Of a stretch of 64,000 nt of DNA, positions 7,597 to 16,555 are shown in pieces (positions within the stretch are counted from its first letter, which is position 1; the number at the start of each line of letters is the position of its first letter). Source of the DNA: Vibrio sp. MEBiC08052. GTDB lineage: Bacteria > Pseudomonadota > Gammaproteobacteria > Enterobacterales > Vibrionaceae. The notes beneath the pieces are model-generated. The model was not told where the DNA came from. It did not search any database and worked only from the letters and a program-made list of their open reading frames with translations. The translations under genes were made by a program, and so were the position numbers. Location: positions 3,721,860 through 3,785,859 of the forward strand of contig NZ_KQ947475.1 in assembly GCF_001506075.1 (NCBI RefSeq), read 5' to 3'.

Positions 7597-9414
7597 ATGT
7601 CAGCAAAAGTCGATCAAATTCATGTTTATCCGGTGAAATCCGTGGGTGGGATTTCGCTATCACAAAGCTGGGCGGATAAAGAAGGACTGGCCTTTGACCG
7701 ACGTTTTATGCTGGCGTTAGCGGACGGAAACATGGTGACCGCCAGAAAGTTTCCCCGCTTGGTGACTGTGCGCTCGGCACTGATGCCTGACGGAGTCATA
7801 TTCCGGGCCGAGGGGCAACCGCCGCTGCGCATTCGCTATGCTGATTTTAAAATGCAGGAAATCTCCACCACGGTCTGGCGTGATACTTTCACTGCTTATA
7901 CTACCACTGATGAAGCCAATGATTGGTTTAGTCGGGTTATTGACCGCCAGGTTGAACTGGTGTTTACCGGCGAGCATTCGCAGCGCTATCGTGAATCGGT
8001 CGGTAATGCGGTTGGATTTGCCGATGGCTATCCCTTATTGATTATCAGTCAAGGCTCGTTGGATGAACTGAATCGTCGCAGTCCTGAACAGCATGTCATG
8101 CAGCAGTTCAGACCCAATATTGTCGTGGCCGGGACCGAACCATTTGCCGAAGATAGTTGGAAGCGTATTCGGATCGGGACGGCTGAATTTGAACTGGTCA
8201 AACCCTGTGAACGTTGTATTTTAACTACCGTTGAGCCGGAACTCGGTCAGTTGAGGGCGTCACAAGAGCCGTTGAAAACATTAATGCAATTCCGGCGTGG
8301 CACATCAGGCGGCGTATTCTTTGGTCAGAATATGGTGGTTCGGACTGCGGGAATGGTGCAGGTCGATGATGTGGTTGAAGTGCTGGAATATAAAGACAAA
8401 GAACAGTATCCCAATGAGCAGCCGAAGTGGCAAACCATGACTTGTGTCGAGAAAGAAGAGATCGCCCGGGATTTTGTTACATTCTGGCTGGAGCCGCAGC
8501 AGGGGCAAACCCTGACTTATCTACCGGGGCAGCATTTACCGATTGCGTTAACTATTAATGGCGAAACGATCCATCGTCACTATACGATTTCTTCCAGCCC
8601 GTCCCGGCCGGGACGGTTGGCAATTTCAGTCAAGCGGATGGACGGCGGGCGGGTATCGAACTGGTTGCTCGATCATTTTCAAATCGGAGATGTCCTTCAG
8701 GCGCAAGACCCGAATGGTGAGTTCTATTTACAATCGGATTCATCGCATTCGCCGTTGCTGCTTCTGTCTGCCGGCAGTGGAGTGACACCAATGCTGTCTA
8801 TGCTGCGTTATCTGGCGGATCATCAACAAATCCGGGATGTGGTGTTCTATCATCAATGCAGTTCGGTGGATGATATTCCGTGCCGTGAAGAGTTAGAGCA
8901 ACTGAACAATCAGCATTCTGGTTTGAAGGTGATCATTTCTCTCACACAGCCGCCACAGGACTGGTTCGGCTTGAAAGGACGGTTTTCTTTATCGCACTTG
9001 CGGCAGGTGCAAGATGTAGAGCGGCGTCAGGTGTTTGTCTGCGGGCCGGACGGGTTCATGAAAAAAGCGAAAAACCTGCTGATGAAAGCTGGCTTACCAG
9101 CGAACTATTATCATCAGGAAGCATTCGGCGCTCAGAAAATTGCTGAACGTCCACATTTGAACGTGACCCTGACGATTAACGGTCAGCAAGTGGCGGGGAA
9201 TAATCAACAGACATTGCTCGAACAAGCAGAAGATCAAGGGATCGCGATCAGCAATAGCTGCCGGGCCGGGTTGTGCGGTGCTTGTCGGGTGAAGGTGACC
9301 CAAGGGCGGGTGTCTCAGCCGGATGTCCCTGCACTGGAAGATAAAGATCGTCAGGCCGGTATGGTCTTAGCGTGTTGCTGTGTTCCGGATACTGATCTGG
9401 AGATCAGTTATTAA
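7597..9414 (+). CDS. MOSC domain / flavin reductase / 2Fe-2S ferredoxin fusion (YcbX-like)
   Basis: 605 residues from the ATG at 7597, which follows AAGGAAAG at a good distance; an earlier in-frame ATG at 7555 lacks a site. Domain order: MOSC N-terminal beta-barrel (1-120), MOSC domain (about 125-275) with the conserved cysteine in VKPCERCIL that holds molybdenum cofactor in this family, a ferredoxin-reductase module (about 290-510; flavin motif RHYTISSSP and nucleotide motif GSGVTPML), then a plant-type 2Fe-2S ferredoxin (CRAGLCGACRVKV and LACC). E. coli YcbX has only MOSC plus ferredoxin and needs a separate reductase for reducing N-hydroxylated compounds; here the reductase is built in. 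Cytosolic. Substrate not shown by sequence. Confidence 0.9.
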   Translation: MSAKVDQIHVYPVKSVGGISLSQSWADKEGLAFDRRFMLALADGNMVTARKFPRLVTVRSALMPDGVIFRAEGQPPLRIRYADFKMQEISTTVWRDTFTAYTTTDEANDWFSRVIDRQVELVFTGEHSQRYRESVGNAVGFADGYPLLIISQGSLDELNRRSPEQHVMQQFRPNIVVAGTEPFAEDSWKRIRIGTAEFELVKPCERCILTTVEPELGQLRASQEPLKTLMQFRRGTSGGVFFGQNMVVRTAGMVQVDDVVEVLEYKDKEQYPNEQPKWQTMTCVEKEEIARDFVTFWLEPQQGQTLTYLPGQHLPIALTINGETIHRHYTISSSPSRPGRLAISVKRMDGGRVSNWLLDHFQIGDVLQAQDPNGEFYLQSDSSHSPLLLLSAGSGVTPMLSMLRYLADHQQIRDVVFYHQCSSVDDIPCREELEQLNNQHSGLKVIISLTQPPQDWFGLKGRFSLSHLRQVQDVERRQVFVCGPDGFMKKAKNLLMKAGLPANYYHQEAFGAQKIAERPHLNVTLTINGQQVAGNNQQTLLEQAEDQGIAISNSCRAGLCGACRVKVTQGRVSQPDVPALEDKDRQAGMVLACCCVPDTDLEISY

Positions 9415-9474
9415 GATGTCATTCTATCGAACAGGCGTATCCGTTGAACGATGCGCCTGATTCGTTGCATGACG

Positions 9475-10104
9475 CTATGATTTGATGTCGCTGTTTAATC
9501 CCAGCAAATTCTCGCGTAACTGATGTAGCTGTGCCAGTTGTCCGTCAAACAGTTGATCCGCGACCTGTGCGGCTGCCACACCAGACAGCATCTTTTTCTG
9601 TGCTTCGCGTAATAACAGTATGAGATGGACTTCCGGTGATATGTCTTCAACGGGTTGAGGATACTGAGCTTGCCATTGCTTGAGTAAATGAGTGAATTTG
9701 TTTTCATGCAGCTCAGGTTGAAAATGTAACACTTCATCAGTGAGCACCCCGAGCAGATGTGAATAAACTGTCATTTGAGGCGTTGTCTCGGAGAGACGTG
9801 CCAATACCGCACGACACAAGGTGCCGGGTGCCACAAATCCAGCCTGTAGTGGGAAATTGTGGCGCAGGCGGGCTGAAAATTCGATGCGTGTCAGGCGAGT
9901 CTGCGGAAAAATCGTCAATGCATGCAGACACTGACAAGGAATCCACAGTGCTTGTTTTGCGCGTGCCGCATATTCATGCTTGCCGAGTTTCAATAGCACC
10001 ATGCCTTGCTCGACGAGCAACAGAACGTGTTTCAGCGATTTTTTCCGGGCGGTGAGCTGTAGATAATCGGTCGTGGCTGAATCCACTTGAATGGCGTAGT
10101 GCAT
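9475..10104 (-). CDS. AraC-type sensor-like protein with degenerate DNA-binding end
   Basis: About 209 residues from the ATG at 10104 (AAAGAGAG upstream); a further ATG at 10140 is possible. The N-terminal half looks like the cupin ligand domain of AraC regulators (the VLLLVEQGMVLLKLGKHEYAA block with a following IPCQCLHALTIFP strand). The C-terminal end should hold two helix-turn-helix units, but only a weak first one is visible (SGVAAAQVADQLF) and the protein ends about 30 residues later. It may be a shortened or non-binding member. It is convergent with the MOSC fusion gene. Family call is moderate. Confidence 0.6.
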   Translation of the reverse strand: MHYAIQVDSATTDYLQLTARKKSLKHVLLLVEQGMVLLKLGKHEYAARAKQALWIPCQCLHALTIFPQTRLTRIEFSARLRHNFPLQAGFVAPGTLCRAVLARLSETTPQMTVYSHLLGVLTDEVLHFQPELHENKFTHLLKQWQAQYPQPVEDISPEVHLILLLREAQKKMLSGVAAAQVADQLFDGQLAQLHQLRENLLGLNSDIKS

Positions 10105-10420
10105 GGTTAGTCTCTCTTTTTCAAACGCACATGTTTTCAAACGCGCCTAGGTTAACTTGTCCGTCAGCAAAAGCCAAATAAACTAGGCTATACTCAACGA
10201 GTTGCTTTTTCTTGAACGCGCCAGTGATAACAAAAGGTTGTTACAGAAGGTGATCAAGTGAAGACCGGAGATCACAGGAAAGGATGTGATCGGCTTCATC
10301 ACTAAGTCAGCCAAGGATGTTATACTGGTCATACCAGTAGGTTTGTTTTCTAACAATAGCTGCGAACAAGAGGAAGTGTGCGTAGAATGGGCCAGTTTTT
10401 TCGAAGAATATAGTATTATA
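10105..10420. other. Divergent promoter region before the acyltransferase gene
   Basis: This gap lies between the AraC-like gene and the acyltransferase and must hold both promoters. A frame running through it in phase with the acyltransferase (from 10286) has no family resemblance before residue 46, so I treat it as leader. A TATTATAAT stretch ends directly at the chosen start, which may be a -10-like sequence or chance. Confidence 0.4.
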
Positions 10421-11536
10421 ATGACATCAACTACCGATCCTTATGCAGAGATTCGTCCTTATGAAGACGATGAAATTCCTGCAGCTATCAATCGTCTCAT
10501 TCAAGACGATGAATTTATTCATGCAATTGTTAAGCACCGATTCAAGCACCATGCCGGTTGGATCCAAACCCTGATCAGTCCTTGGGTCAAAGTGTATCTG
10601 AAGTTCAAGTGGCGGAAACTGACTTCCGTTGAGGCAATTCAGCTTGAAGTGAAAAAATACCTTGATCAAACATTAGAGACGACCACTGGTGGCGTGACGT
10701 ATTCCGGTCTGGACAAGCTGGATAAAAATCAGGCTTATCTGTTTGTTTCGAACCATCGTGATATAGCGATGGATCCCGCACTGGTGAACTATGGCCTGCA
10801 CATTTCCGGGCATCAGACGGTGAGAATTGCGATTGGCGACAATCTGTTACGTAAGCCGTGTGCTACTGAGCTGATGAAATTAAATAAAAGTTTTATTGTG
10901 AAGCGTTCTGCCAAAGGGCCACGTGAAATGATGAAAGCGTTGGCAACGCTATCCGGCTATATCAAAAATTCGTTGGAGACGGGGCATTCTATTTGGATTG
11001 CCCAGCGTGAAGGGCGGGCAAAGGATGGTAATGACTTTACGGATCCGGCCATTCTGAAGATGTTTCATGTGGAAGGGCGCAGTAAAAAAGTTGATTTTGC
11101 AGCTTATGTTAAATCGTTGAAAATTGTGCCGGTTGCGATTGCCTATGAAAATGATCCCTGTGATCTGGCCAAAGCCAAGGAGCTTTATGAAAAAGCGACG
11201 CTGGGCGCTTATGAAAAAAGAGAATTTGAAGATATTGAGAGTATCATTCAGGGGATTGTGGGGGAAAAAGGGCGCATTCATGTGGCATTTGGCGATGTGA
11301 TTGACCGGGATTTTGCCACTCCGGACGCACTGGCAGAGGAGATTGACCGACAGATTCATCAACATTATCAGTTGTTTCCCATCAACCTATTGGCTGCGGG
11401 ATGCGAAAGCGATGAAGTGACCCAAGCGACACGGGATGTGCTGAACCAAAAGCTGGCATGTCTGCCGAAAGGGGCGCATGAATATCTGCTCGCCAGTTAT
11501 GCCAACCCGGTGAAAAACAAGCCACAAGCTGAGTGA
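10421..11536 (+). CDS. PlsC-type 1-acyl-glycerol-3-phosphate acyltransferase family protein
   Basis: 371 residues from the ATG at 10421, where homologous-looking sequence begins; the ribosome site is weak. The PlsC acyltransferase motif I is NHRDIAMDPAL (HxxxxD form), with a second block FIVKRSAKGPREMMKAL and a third IAQREGRAKDGNDFTDP. These enzymes move acyl chains from acyl-ACP or acyl-CoA to lysophosphatidate or related acceptors at the inner membrane. The protein is longer than E. coli PlsC, with an extra N-terminal helical part (about 1-85) and a long C-terminus, a form common in gammaproteobacteria that is separate from the housekeeping enzyme. Monocistronic. Confidence 0.85.
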   Translation: MTSTTDPYAEIRPYEDDEIPAAINRLIQDDEFIHAIVKHRFKHHAGWIQTLISPWVKVYLKFKWRKLTSVEAIQLEVKKYLDQTLETTTGGVTYSGLDKLDKNQAYLFVSNHRDIAMDPALVNYGLHISGHQTVRIAIGDNLLRKPCATELMKLNKSFIVKRSAKGPREMMKALATLSGYIKNSLETGHSIWIAQREGRAKDGNDFTDPAILKMFHVEGRSKKVDFAAYVKSLKIVPVAIAYENDPCDLAKAKELYEKATLGAYEKREFEDIESIIQGIVGEKGRIHVAFGDVIDRDFATPDALAEEIDRQIHQHYQLFPINLLAAGCESDEVTQATRDVLNQKLACLPKGAHEYLLASYANPVKNKPQAE

Positions 11537-11605
11537 TAGATTAAATTTAGATCATCAACTCAAAGTTCAGGCCGAGTGAACGAGCAACCATAGATTGATG
11601 ATTTA

Positions 11606-11630
11606 CCGTAGCAAGGTTATCTTGCTACGG
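11606..11630. terminator. Inverted repeat between convergent genes
   Basis: A perfect 10-bp stem (CCGTAGCAAG, loop GTTAT, CTTGCTACGG) lies between the acyltransferase and the solenoid gene, and contains the latter's stop codon. There is no T-run on either strand, so intrinsic termination is only possible, not shown. Confidence 0.45.
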
Positions 11631-12255
11631 ATCCGCCCAGCGTGAGATTTTTCGGCCATTTTTGGATACGGTTCCCGCCCAGATAGATGTTGCCTTTCAC
11701 GGTCATCGTTTCCGGAAATGCGCGGATGCCCGAACCACCGATATATAAATTCCCTTCGACAATCAGGCCGTCAGGCAGCTCGGTCAATGGTGTGCGGATG
11801 ACACTCAAATCACCTTTGACTCTGAGTCTGGCTGGCAATTTTTCTAAAGGCGTATCGGTAAAATTTAAATAACCACCGACTCGGACACCACGTTGCCAGC
11901 GTTTGATTTTGGAGCCGATGAGATTGGCATAACCTTTAATTTTGGTTCCGGAATACACGGTTTCTAACTGACAATTGGTAGCAACCAGTCCGCCCTGAAT
12001 ATCGATGTCTCTGGGCAGTGCACGGATCGGTGTCCGGGAAATATTCAAATCTCGTTTAATCACCATACCTGATGGTAATTCAGTGAATGGTTTGCCACTG
12101 AGATCTAAATTGCCGTAATTATCCAGATAATTGAGGATCTGGTAATGATTCAGCCCTTGAGCCGTGGCGAGCTGGGGCAGGCAGAGACTCATTAATCCGA
12201 TCAATAAAGTCAGGAGTGAACGCACTCCATACCTAAATATAGAAAAGCTGAACAT
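11617..12255 (-). CDS. Secreted leucine-rich solenoid repeat protein
   Basis: A 212-residue protein with a signal peptide (hydrophobic stretch 14-28, cleavage probably after LATA). The rest is a solenoid of about eight repeats of about 20 residues, each of the form LPxGLxVxGDLxIxxTxI (for example LPDGLIVEGNLYIGGSGI). The spacing resembles the short bacterial leucine-rich repeats of the YopM/IpaH kind but with a V-G-x-L strand. It has no enzyme motif and is probably a periplasmic or exported binding scaffold. Last gene before a convergent neighbour; upstream is the yfcZ-like gene with its own terminator. Function unknown. Confidence 0.75.
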   Translation of the reverse strand: MFSFSIFRYGVRSLLTLLIGLMSLCLPQLATAQGLNHYQILNYLDNYGNLDLSGKPFTELPSGMVIKRDLNISRTPIRALPRDIDIQGGLVATNCQLETVYSGTKIKGYANLIGSKIKRWQRGVRVGGYLNFTDTPLEKLPARLRVKGDLSVIRTPLTELPDGLIVEGNLYIGGSGIRAFPETMTVKGNIYLGGNRIQKWPKNLTLGGSVAR

Positions 12256-12384
12256 AAAAATGCAAAACCTAAAAACGGTGATAGAAGCAGTATGGCGGAT
12301 CGATGAATGGCTTGCAATGCTGAAAGAGGCCTTAAAAATTACGAGAAAAGTTGCTTGCCGAGAGACACATTGGGTGAGGAAAAT

Positions 12385-12426
12385 TTAAAAAATTGACCAC
12401 AGACACAAGGTATTGATGTCTGTGGT
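12385..12426 (-). terminator. Terminator of yfcZ-like gene
   Basis: On the minus strand a perfect 10-bp hairpin (ACCACAGACA with TGTCTGTGGT) is followed after CAA by TTTTTT. A second hairpin just before it (12434-12459, CACAGAACC/GGTTCTGTG) makes a tandem pair downstream of the gene ending at 12495. Confidence 0.75.
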
Positions 12427-12494
12427 GAAAACGCACAGAACCTGATTGATGGTTCTGTGTTTGATATTCATCGGTGTGAGATGATATTGATGAC

Positions 12495-12800
12495 TTATCC
12501 GCGGGCAAGAGAGCGGGATTTGAGTTCAAAAATCAGTTTTTCGGCACTGACTTCAAACTGAAAACGGGCATGGAGCTCTTGTGCATCTTCAGTGATTGGT
12601 GTGGTTTCATATTTCACATCCGCGCAGACCTGTTTCGCGAGGGCAATGTATTTGTCTAGTTCAGCCTGAAGTGCTGCTGCGCCATTTGCCAGTACGGTAA
12701 CTTCAGCCACATCGTCACCTTCTTTAATGATGTAGCCGATTTCACCGAATGTTCCGCAGGCTTCGCAGATTTCATTTTCTATATTGTCATTTGTATTCAT
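12495..12800 (-). CDS. YfcZ/YiiS family protein (DUF406)
   Basis: 101 residues from the ATG at 12800, preceded by GGGGTAA; the longer upstream frame has no site. The protein is a small acidic alpha/beta protein with a CEACGTFGEIGYIIKEGDD start and a C-terminal VSAEKLIFELKSRSLARG block, both typical of the YfcZ/YiiS family. The family has a known fold but no assigned function. The two cysteines near residues 11-14 are conserved in the family as I recall it. Monocistronic, with tandem hairpins behind it. Confidence 0.8.
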   Translation of the reverse strand: MNTNDNIENEICEACGTFGEIGYIIKEGDDVAEVTVLANGAAALQAELDKYIALAKQVCADVKYETTPITEDAQELHARFQFEVSAEKLIFELKSRSLARG

Positions 12801-13560
12801 AAAATTACCCCATTGGTCAGGAACTGAGACTCGAGTGTTCTGCTTGTGTGATTGACACACCATTGCCCGAGTATATACCTGAATCACTGCAAACAAGTTG
12901 ATTTATCACAATGGATAAGGTCCTGTGCACGACACGATATGATTGGTGAAGCATCGGGCTTTGAATTGCGTTTGCAATAATATTGGTATCGTTGCCTATT
13001 TTAGCGCAGACCCGCGCTCAGTCACCAGCAGACGATCATACAGAGGTTCGATGAAATGCAGATTGTTCAGTAACACGTTGATTTTGTGTAACGATGGGGA
13101 TTTATGGTACTTCAGAAATATTTATATGTGATTAAACTCTCATAATCATCAGGATTCATGCCAAGGGGGTAACAGAATTCAGGCGATATCATTGTTCCAC
13201 TCAATGAATCTGAGATGATGGACCTTATATTCAGGCGCTGGCATATCTAAGCGCTTGAGTGAACACCATTCTATTCTAATTCGGTGACCTGATCGGAGAG
13301 AGTCAGGTGACGATATCAGTGCATAAACTGTAAGTCATATTTTGACTTTGCAGGGTAGGCCAGAATGTAATTTGAGGGCAACTTATGGTGTTCATTCACT
13401 TTTGATTGAACGTTGGGAACTCGGACATTGCTGAGATAACAGAGAGAGGCAATTTGACTTCCCGTATTTTTTGAATGGATCATCAGGTGAAGTGCCTCTT
13501 ACCTTGGCATAACGTGTTTACGGAAAGGTGGGGCTCACCTAATTTTAAGAGAGTCACAGT
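12801..13560. other. Long leader and intergenic region before luxT
   Basis: About 760 bases without a supported gene; the frame 12943-13131 has no family resemblance. Features seen: a long-range inverted repeat AGAGGCA (13445-13451) with TGCCTCT (13493-13499), and a short hairpin AGGTG-GGGCT-CACCT at 13526-13540 immediately before the TAAGAGAG ribosome site of luxT. A near repeat of CCTGA/TCAGG lies around 13293-13315. This length leaves room for an upstream promoter, a regulated leader or a small RNA, none of which I can identify. Confidence 0.4.
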
Positions 13561-14049
13561 ATGCCTAAACGTAGCAGAGAAGAAACAGAAGTCACGATTC
13601 AGACAATTTTAGATGCGGTCGTCTATCAGGTGCTGAACCTTGGTTATGACCGTATGTCATATACGACACTCAGTCAGCAGACAGGAATTTCACGGACGGG
13701 GATCAGCCATCACTTTCCTAAAAAAACGGATTTTGCCACGGCATTGAATAGCCAAATTTTCCTACTTTTCACCTCTTATCTGGAGTTGGAAAACGGAATT
13801 GCTGCATTCCGTCGGAGCTGGATGCAGGCATTGGAACACAGTCAGTTTGTCGCGATTTTAAGATTTCTTTTCCACCACATCATTTCTGCTGAACGTTCTG
13901 TTGATGTTTCTCGTCAAGGGTTAGAACGGATGTACCATCTGATTGAAGAGAAACTGGGTACCGATGCCGATAAAGAGCTGGAATGGCTGTTGGGTAAATC
14001 ACTTGTGGCGATGAGCAATCATGAAATTCTTGAACCGGAAGCGGTTTAG
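13561..14049 (+). CDS. luxT: TetR-family regulator, LuxT/SwrT type
   Basis: A 162-residue TetR-family DNA-binding protein. The N-terminal helix-turn-helix is clear (LSQQTGISRTGISHHFPKKTDF, about 40-61), and the opening MPKRSREETE with the whole first 65 residues agrees with my memory of vibrio LuxT/SwrT, a regulator of quorum-sensing-linked and motility genes. The C-terminal part is helical and shorter than most TetR proteins, as in LuxT. The start follows TAAGAGAG. It has a long upstream region and a strong terminator, so it is transcribed alone. Gene name rests on recalled similarity. Confidence 0.75.
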   Translation: MPKRSREETEVTIQTILDAVVYQVLNLGYDRMSYTTLSQQTGISRTGISHHFPKKTDFATALNSQIFLLFTSYLELENGIAAFRRSWMQALEHSQFVAILRFLFHHIISAERSVDVSRQGLERMYHLIEEKLGTDADKELEWLLGKSLVAMSNHEILEPEAV

Positions 14050-14081
14050 CCGGAGTCATCCGGTGGATGAATGAAAAGAAG

Positions 14082-14107
14082 AAAAGGGCTGCCAAGGCAG
14101 CCTTTTT
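14082..14107 (+). terminator. luxT terminator
   Basis: AAAAGG-GCTGCC, loop AA, GGCAGC-CTTTTT forms a strong GC hairpin with a T-run, 33 bases behind the luxT stop. Confidence 0.85.
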
Positions 14108-14179
14108 AGTTTGCTGGTTTTGAGCCATTTCATCAGGGTAACACAATGCTGTGCATGAGAGATGGTGATTATTTTGGTG

Positions 14180-16213
14180 TTAATGGAAAAAACCGACCTG
14201 ATTTTTCAGGTGTTCTGCCAGAGATTGCAATGCTGAGGCACTCTCGGCTGTTTTGGCATTGGTTTGTTGGCCTTGCTGGTTCAACTGACTGATTTCTGAA
14301 GCACTCTGGGCGACATCAGCGGAAACTTGCGCCTGTTGCTCGGCCGTTGTTGCAATTGTTTGGGCTTGAGAAGCAATTGAATGAATCTGTTCCGCGATGG
14401 TTTCGAGTGATGTTCCGGCATCTTGAGACTTATTCAGCATATTATCCGCATGATGTTGACTATGTTGCATCAACTGAACGGCATTCTTGGTTGAATGTCT
14501 GAGCTTGTCGATAATGGTGACCACACTCTGAACCGACGTCTGTGTCCTTTGGGCTAACGTTCTGACTTCATCGGCTACCACAGCAAAACCACGACCCTGA
14601 TCACCGGCTCGTGCTGCTTCGATTGCCGCATTGAGTGCCAGTAGGTTGGTTTGTTCAGCAATTGCATCGATCATTTCCGTCACGGTTTGAATACTTTCAC
14701 TATCGGTTCTGAGCTGATCGATTGCCTGAGAAGATTGTGCCAACTGGTCATTCAATTGGGCCACATCGATACAAACATCTTCAACTAAATTCAGACCAGA
14801 TTGCGTATTCTCGTTAGCTTGCCGGACATTATCAGCAATCGCTTCGACCTGCATTGCCACATCTTTGGCTGAGGTCGCCATTTCTTCAATGGCAGTGACG
14901 ACTTGTTCAACCTGTTCATGTTGACGTTCAGACTGGGTTAATCCGACATTGGCATCACTGAGAACACTCGCTGACTGACCCTGAACCTGATCACTGGTAG
15001 AACGGATATTACCGACTAAGTGATTGAGTTGAGTCATCATGGTTGCCGCACTATTGTATAGCCGAAGGATTTCATTCTTGGTTTCTTTAGCACCCGTTTT
15101 GATGCTCAGACTGATTTCCCCTTGTCCTAACCGTTCCATAATATGACTTAAATTGATCAACGGTTTGATGGTATGGCTGAGGAATAACGCAATGATGACG
15201 AATGTCGCACCGCCGACCAGCGATGAAATCAGGACGATCAACTTCAGGAGTTCCTGACTGCCCTCGGTGATCTCATCAATATAGGTGCCACCGAGTAGTT
15301 TCCATTCCCAGCCGGGGACATCGGTATAGACAAGATAGTGTTCCTGAATATCACCATGAGTGGATTGACGGTAGCGAATTAAACCTTCATCATTTTTGAA
15401 AATATCGTGAAAGATGGTATTCCCGTCTGCATCTTTTTCGGCAAGAATTGATTCCGCTTGTGTATTGTCACTGCTGAGCAGATATTTTCCTTGCGAATTT
15501 TCACGCGCATCCACAACCATGGTGCTACCGGTTCTACCCCACTTGACATGGTTGAGGTTACGCAAGAGCTTGGTTGTCGCTTCTTCTACGGGAACCCCGA
15601 TAAATGAAATGGCGATAATTTGCTGCTGATGGTTTTTGACCGGATTGTAGTAAGTGAGATAGTGAGTCCCGAACAGATTCACCTGTGCATAGTAGGGCTC
15701 ACCACGGCTGAGTTTTTCATACCCCGGATGAGATTGCCCCAACAGCGTTCCGACGGCTCTCGCGCCTTGTTTATTTTTCAATGAGGTAGAAACACGCACC
15801 CAGTCCTGACCCGTAGGCAGAAATAAAGTAGCAATGGCATCGGTGTCTCGTGTGAATTGGTCCACAATATCTGTTGTGCCAATGACGCTTTTCCCGTTGA
15901 GAGTCACATCCGTAACCGGATATCCGCGAAAATCGACCACCTGATCCTGCCATGTTAATCCTTTCAGATAGCTGTTCTGAAATGTCGATTCTAGCGTTTT
16001 GGTTGTATCGAGATAAGTAAAAAATTGCTGCGATATGGCTTGGGGGATCCCCTCGACTTTGGATTGGTGATCGGTGAGAGTTGAGTTCAAGAGAATACTC
16101 GCAGCACTGCGGTATACGAGTAATGCAATGGTTGAAAAAGAGATGATTAAGCAAAAGAGCATGATTACTCGTAATTGAGTGTTAATACTCTTGTTTTCGT
16201 AGTAACGAATCAT
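14180..16213 (-). CDS. Methyl-accepting chemotaxis protein with periplasmic Cache domain
   Basis: A 677-residue chemoreceptor. A membrane helix lies near residues 15-37, a large periplasmic Cache-type sensor follows (about 45-310), a second helix near 320-345, then HAMP and a cytoplasmic signalling domain. The conserved hairpin tip that binds CheA and CheW is present (NLLALNAAIEAARAGDQGRG). The ligand cannot be read from the sequence; Cache domains of this type bind amino acids, organic acids or purines. Monocistronic. No C-terminal CheR-docking pentapeptide is seen (it ends in KNQVGFFH). Confidence 0.93.
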   Translation of the reverse strand: MIRYYENKSINTQLRVIMLFCLIISFSTIALLVYRSAASILLNSTLTDHQSKVEGIPQAISQQFFTYLDTTKTLESTFQNSYLKGLTWQDQVVDFRGYPVTDVTLNGKSVIGTTDIVDQFTRDTDAIATLFLPTGQDWVRVSTSLKNKQGARAVGTLLGQSHPGYEKLSRGEPYYAQVNLFGTHYLTYYNPVKNHQQQIIAISFIGVPVEEATTKLLRNLNHVKWGRTGSTMVVDARENSQGKYLLSSDNTQAESILAEKDADGNTIFHDIFKNDEGLIRYRQSTHGDIQEHYLVYTDVPGWEWKLLGGTYIDEITEGSQELLKLIVLISSLVGGATFVIIALFLSHTIKPLINLSHIMERLGQGEISLSIKTGAKETKNEILRLYNSAATMMTQLNHLVGNIRSTSDQVQGQSASVLSDANVGLTQSERQHEQVEQVVTAIEEMATSAKDVAMQVEAIADNVRQANENTQSGLNLVEDVCIDVAQLNDQLAQSSQAIDQLRTDSESIQTVTEMIDAIAEQTNLLALNAAIEAARAGDQGRGFAVVADEVRTLAQRTQTSVQSVVTIIDKLRHSTKNAVQLMQHSQHHADNMLNKSQDAGTSLETIAEQIHSIASQAQTIATTAEQQAQVSADVAQSASEISQLNQQGQQTNAKTAESASALQSLAEHLKNQVGFFH

Positions 16214-16555
16214 AGGCGTCCTATAGTAAAAATGAATGGGCTAACGTCTATAGAGTTTCATTTTTGAGTCAATTAACTTACTAAAGGGTCAATATTGCGT
16301 GATTCGATTAAGTAGCACATTGATTTGGATTAACAATTAAGATTGTTTGTATGAAAATAAATATGGTTGACATGATCGCGTCATATCGATGCTTTTTTGT
16401 ACACGATGGTTCTTGTTTTATGCTGGTTTTTTGAACAAATATCACGTTGTTGAGACGGATTCAGCGCTGAACGCTGAATCCGTTATAAAGGGAATGGATT
16501 TTCAATCCGACTTTTTCGTTGTTAGTTATGGCCGGATTTGTCCGTTATTACTTGT
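16214..16555. other. Gap with an 11-bp inverted repeat
   Basis: 342 bases between the chemoreceptor and the homocysteine methyltransferase. The one clear structure is a perfect 11-bp repeat at 16456-16482 (CGGATTCAGCG, loop CTGAA, CGCTGAATCCG), behind the methyltransferase. No T-run follows, so it is a weak terminator candidate. The rest is AT-rich and should hold the receptor promoter. Confidence 0.45.

Noticed and set aside
9430..9458. Intrinsic terminator behind the MOSC fusion gene
   Set aside because: A stem AGGCG-ATC/GAT-CGCCT is present but no T-run follows, so I do not list it as a terminator.
10949..11365. 138-residue frame opposite the acyltransferase gene
   Set aside because: Antisense to motif-bearing coding sequence with no family match.
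12943..13131. Short gene upstream of luxT
   Set aside because: No ribosome site, no conserved residues and poor coding character.
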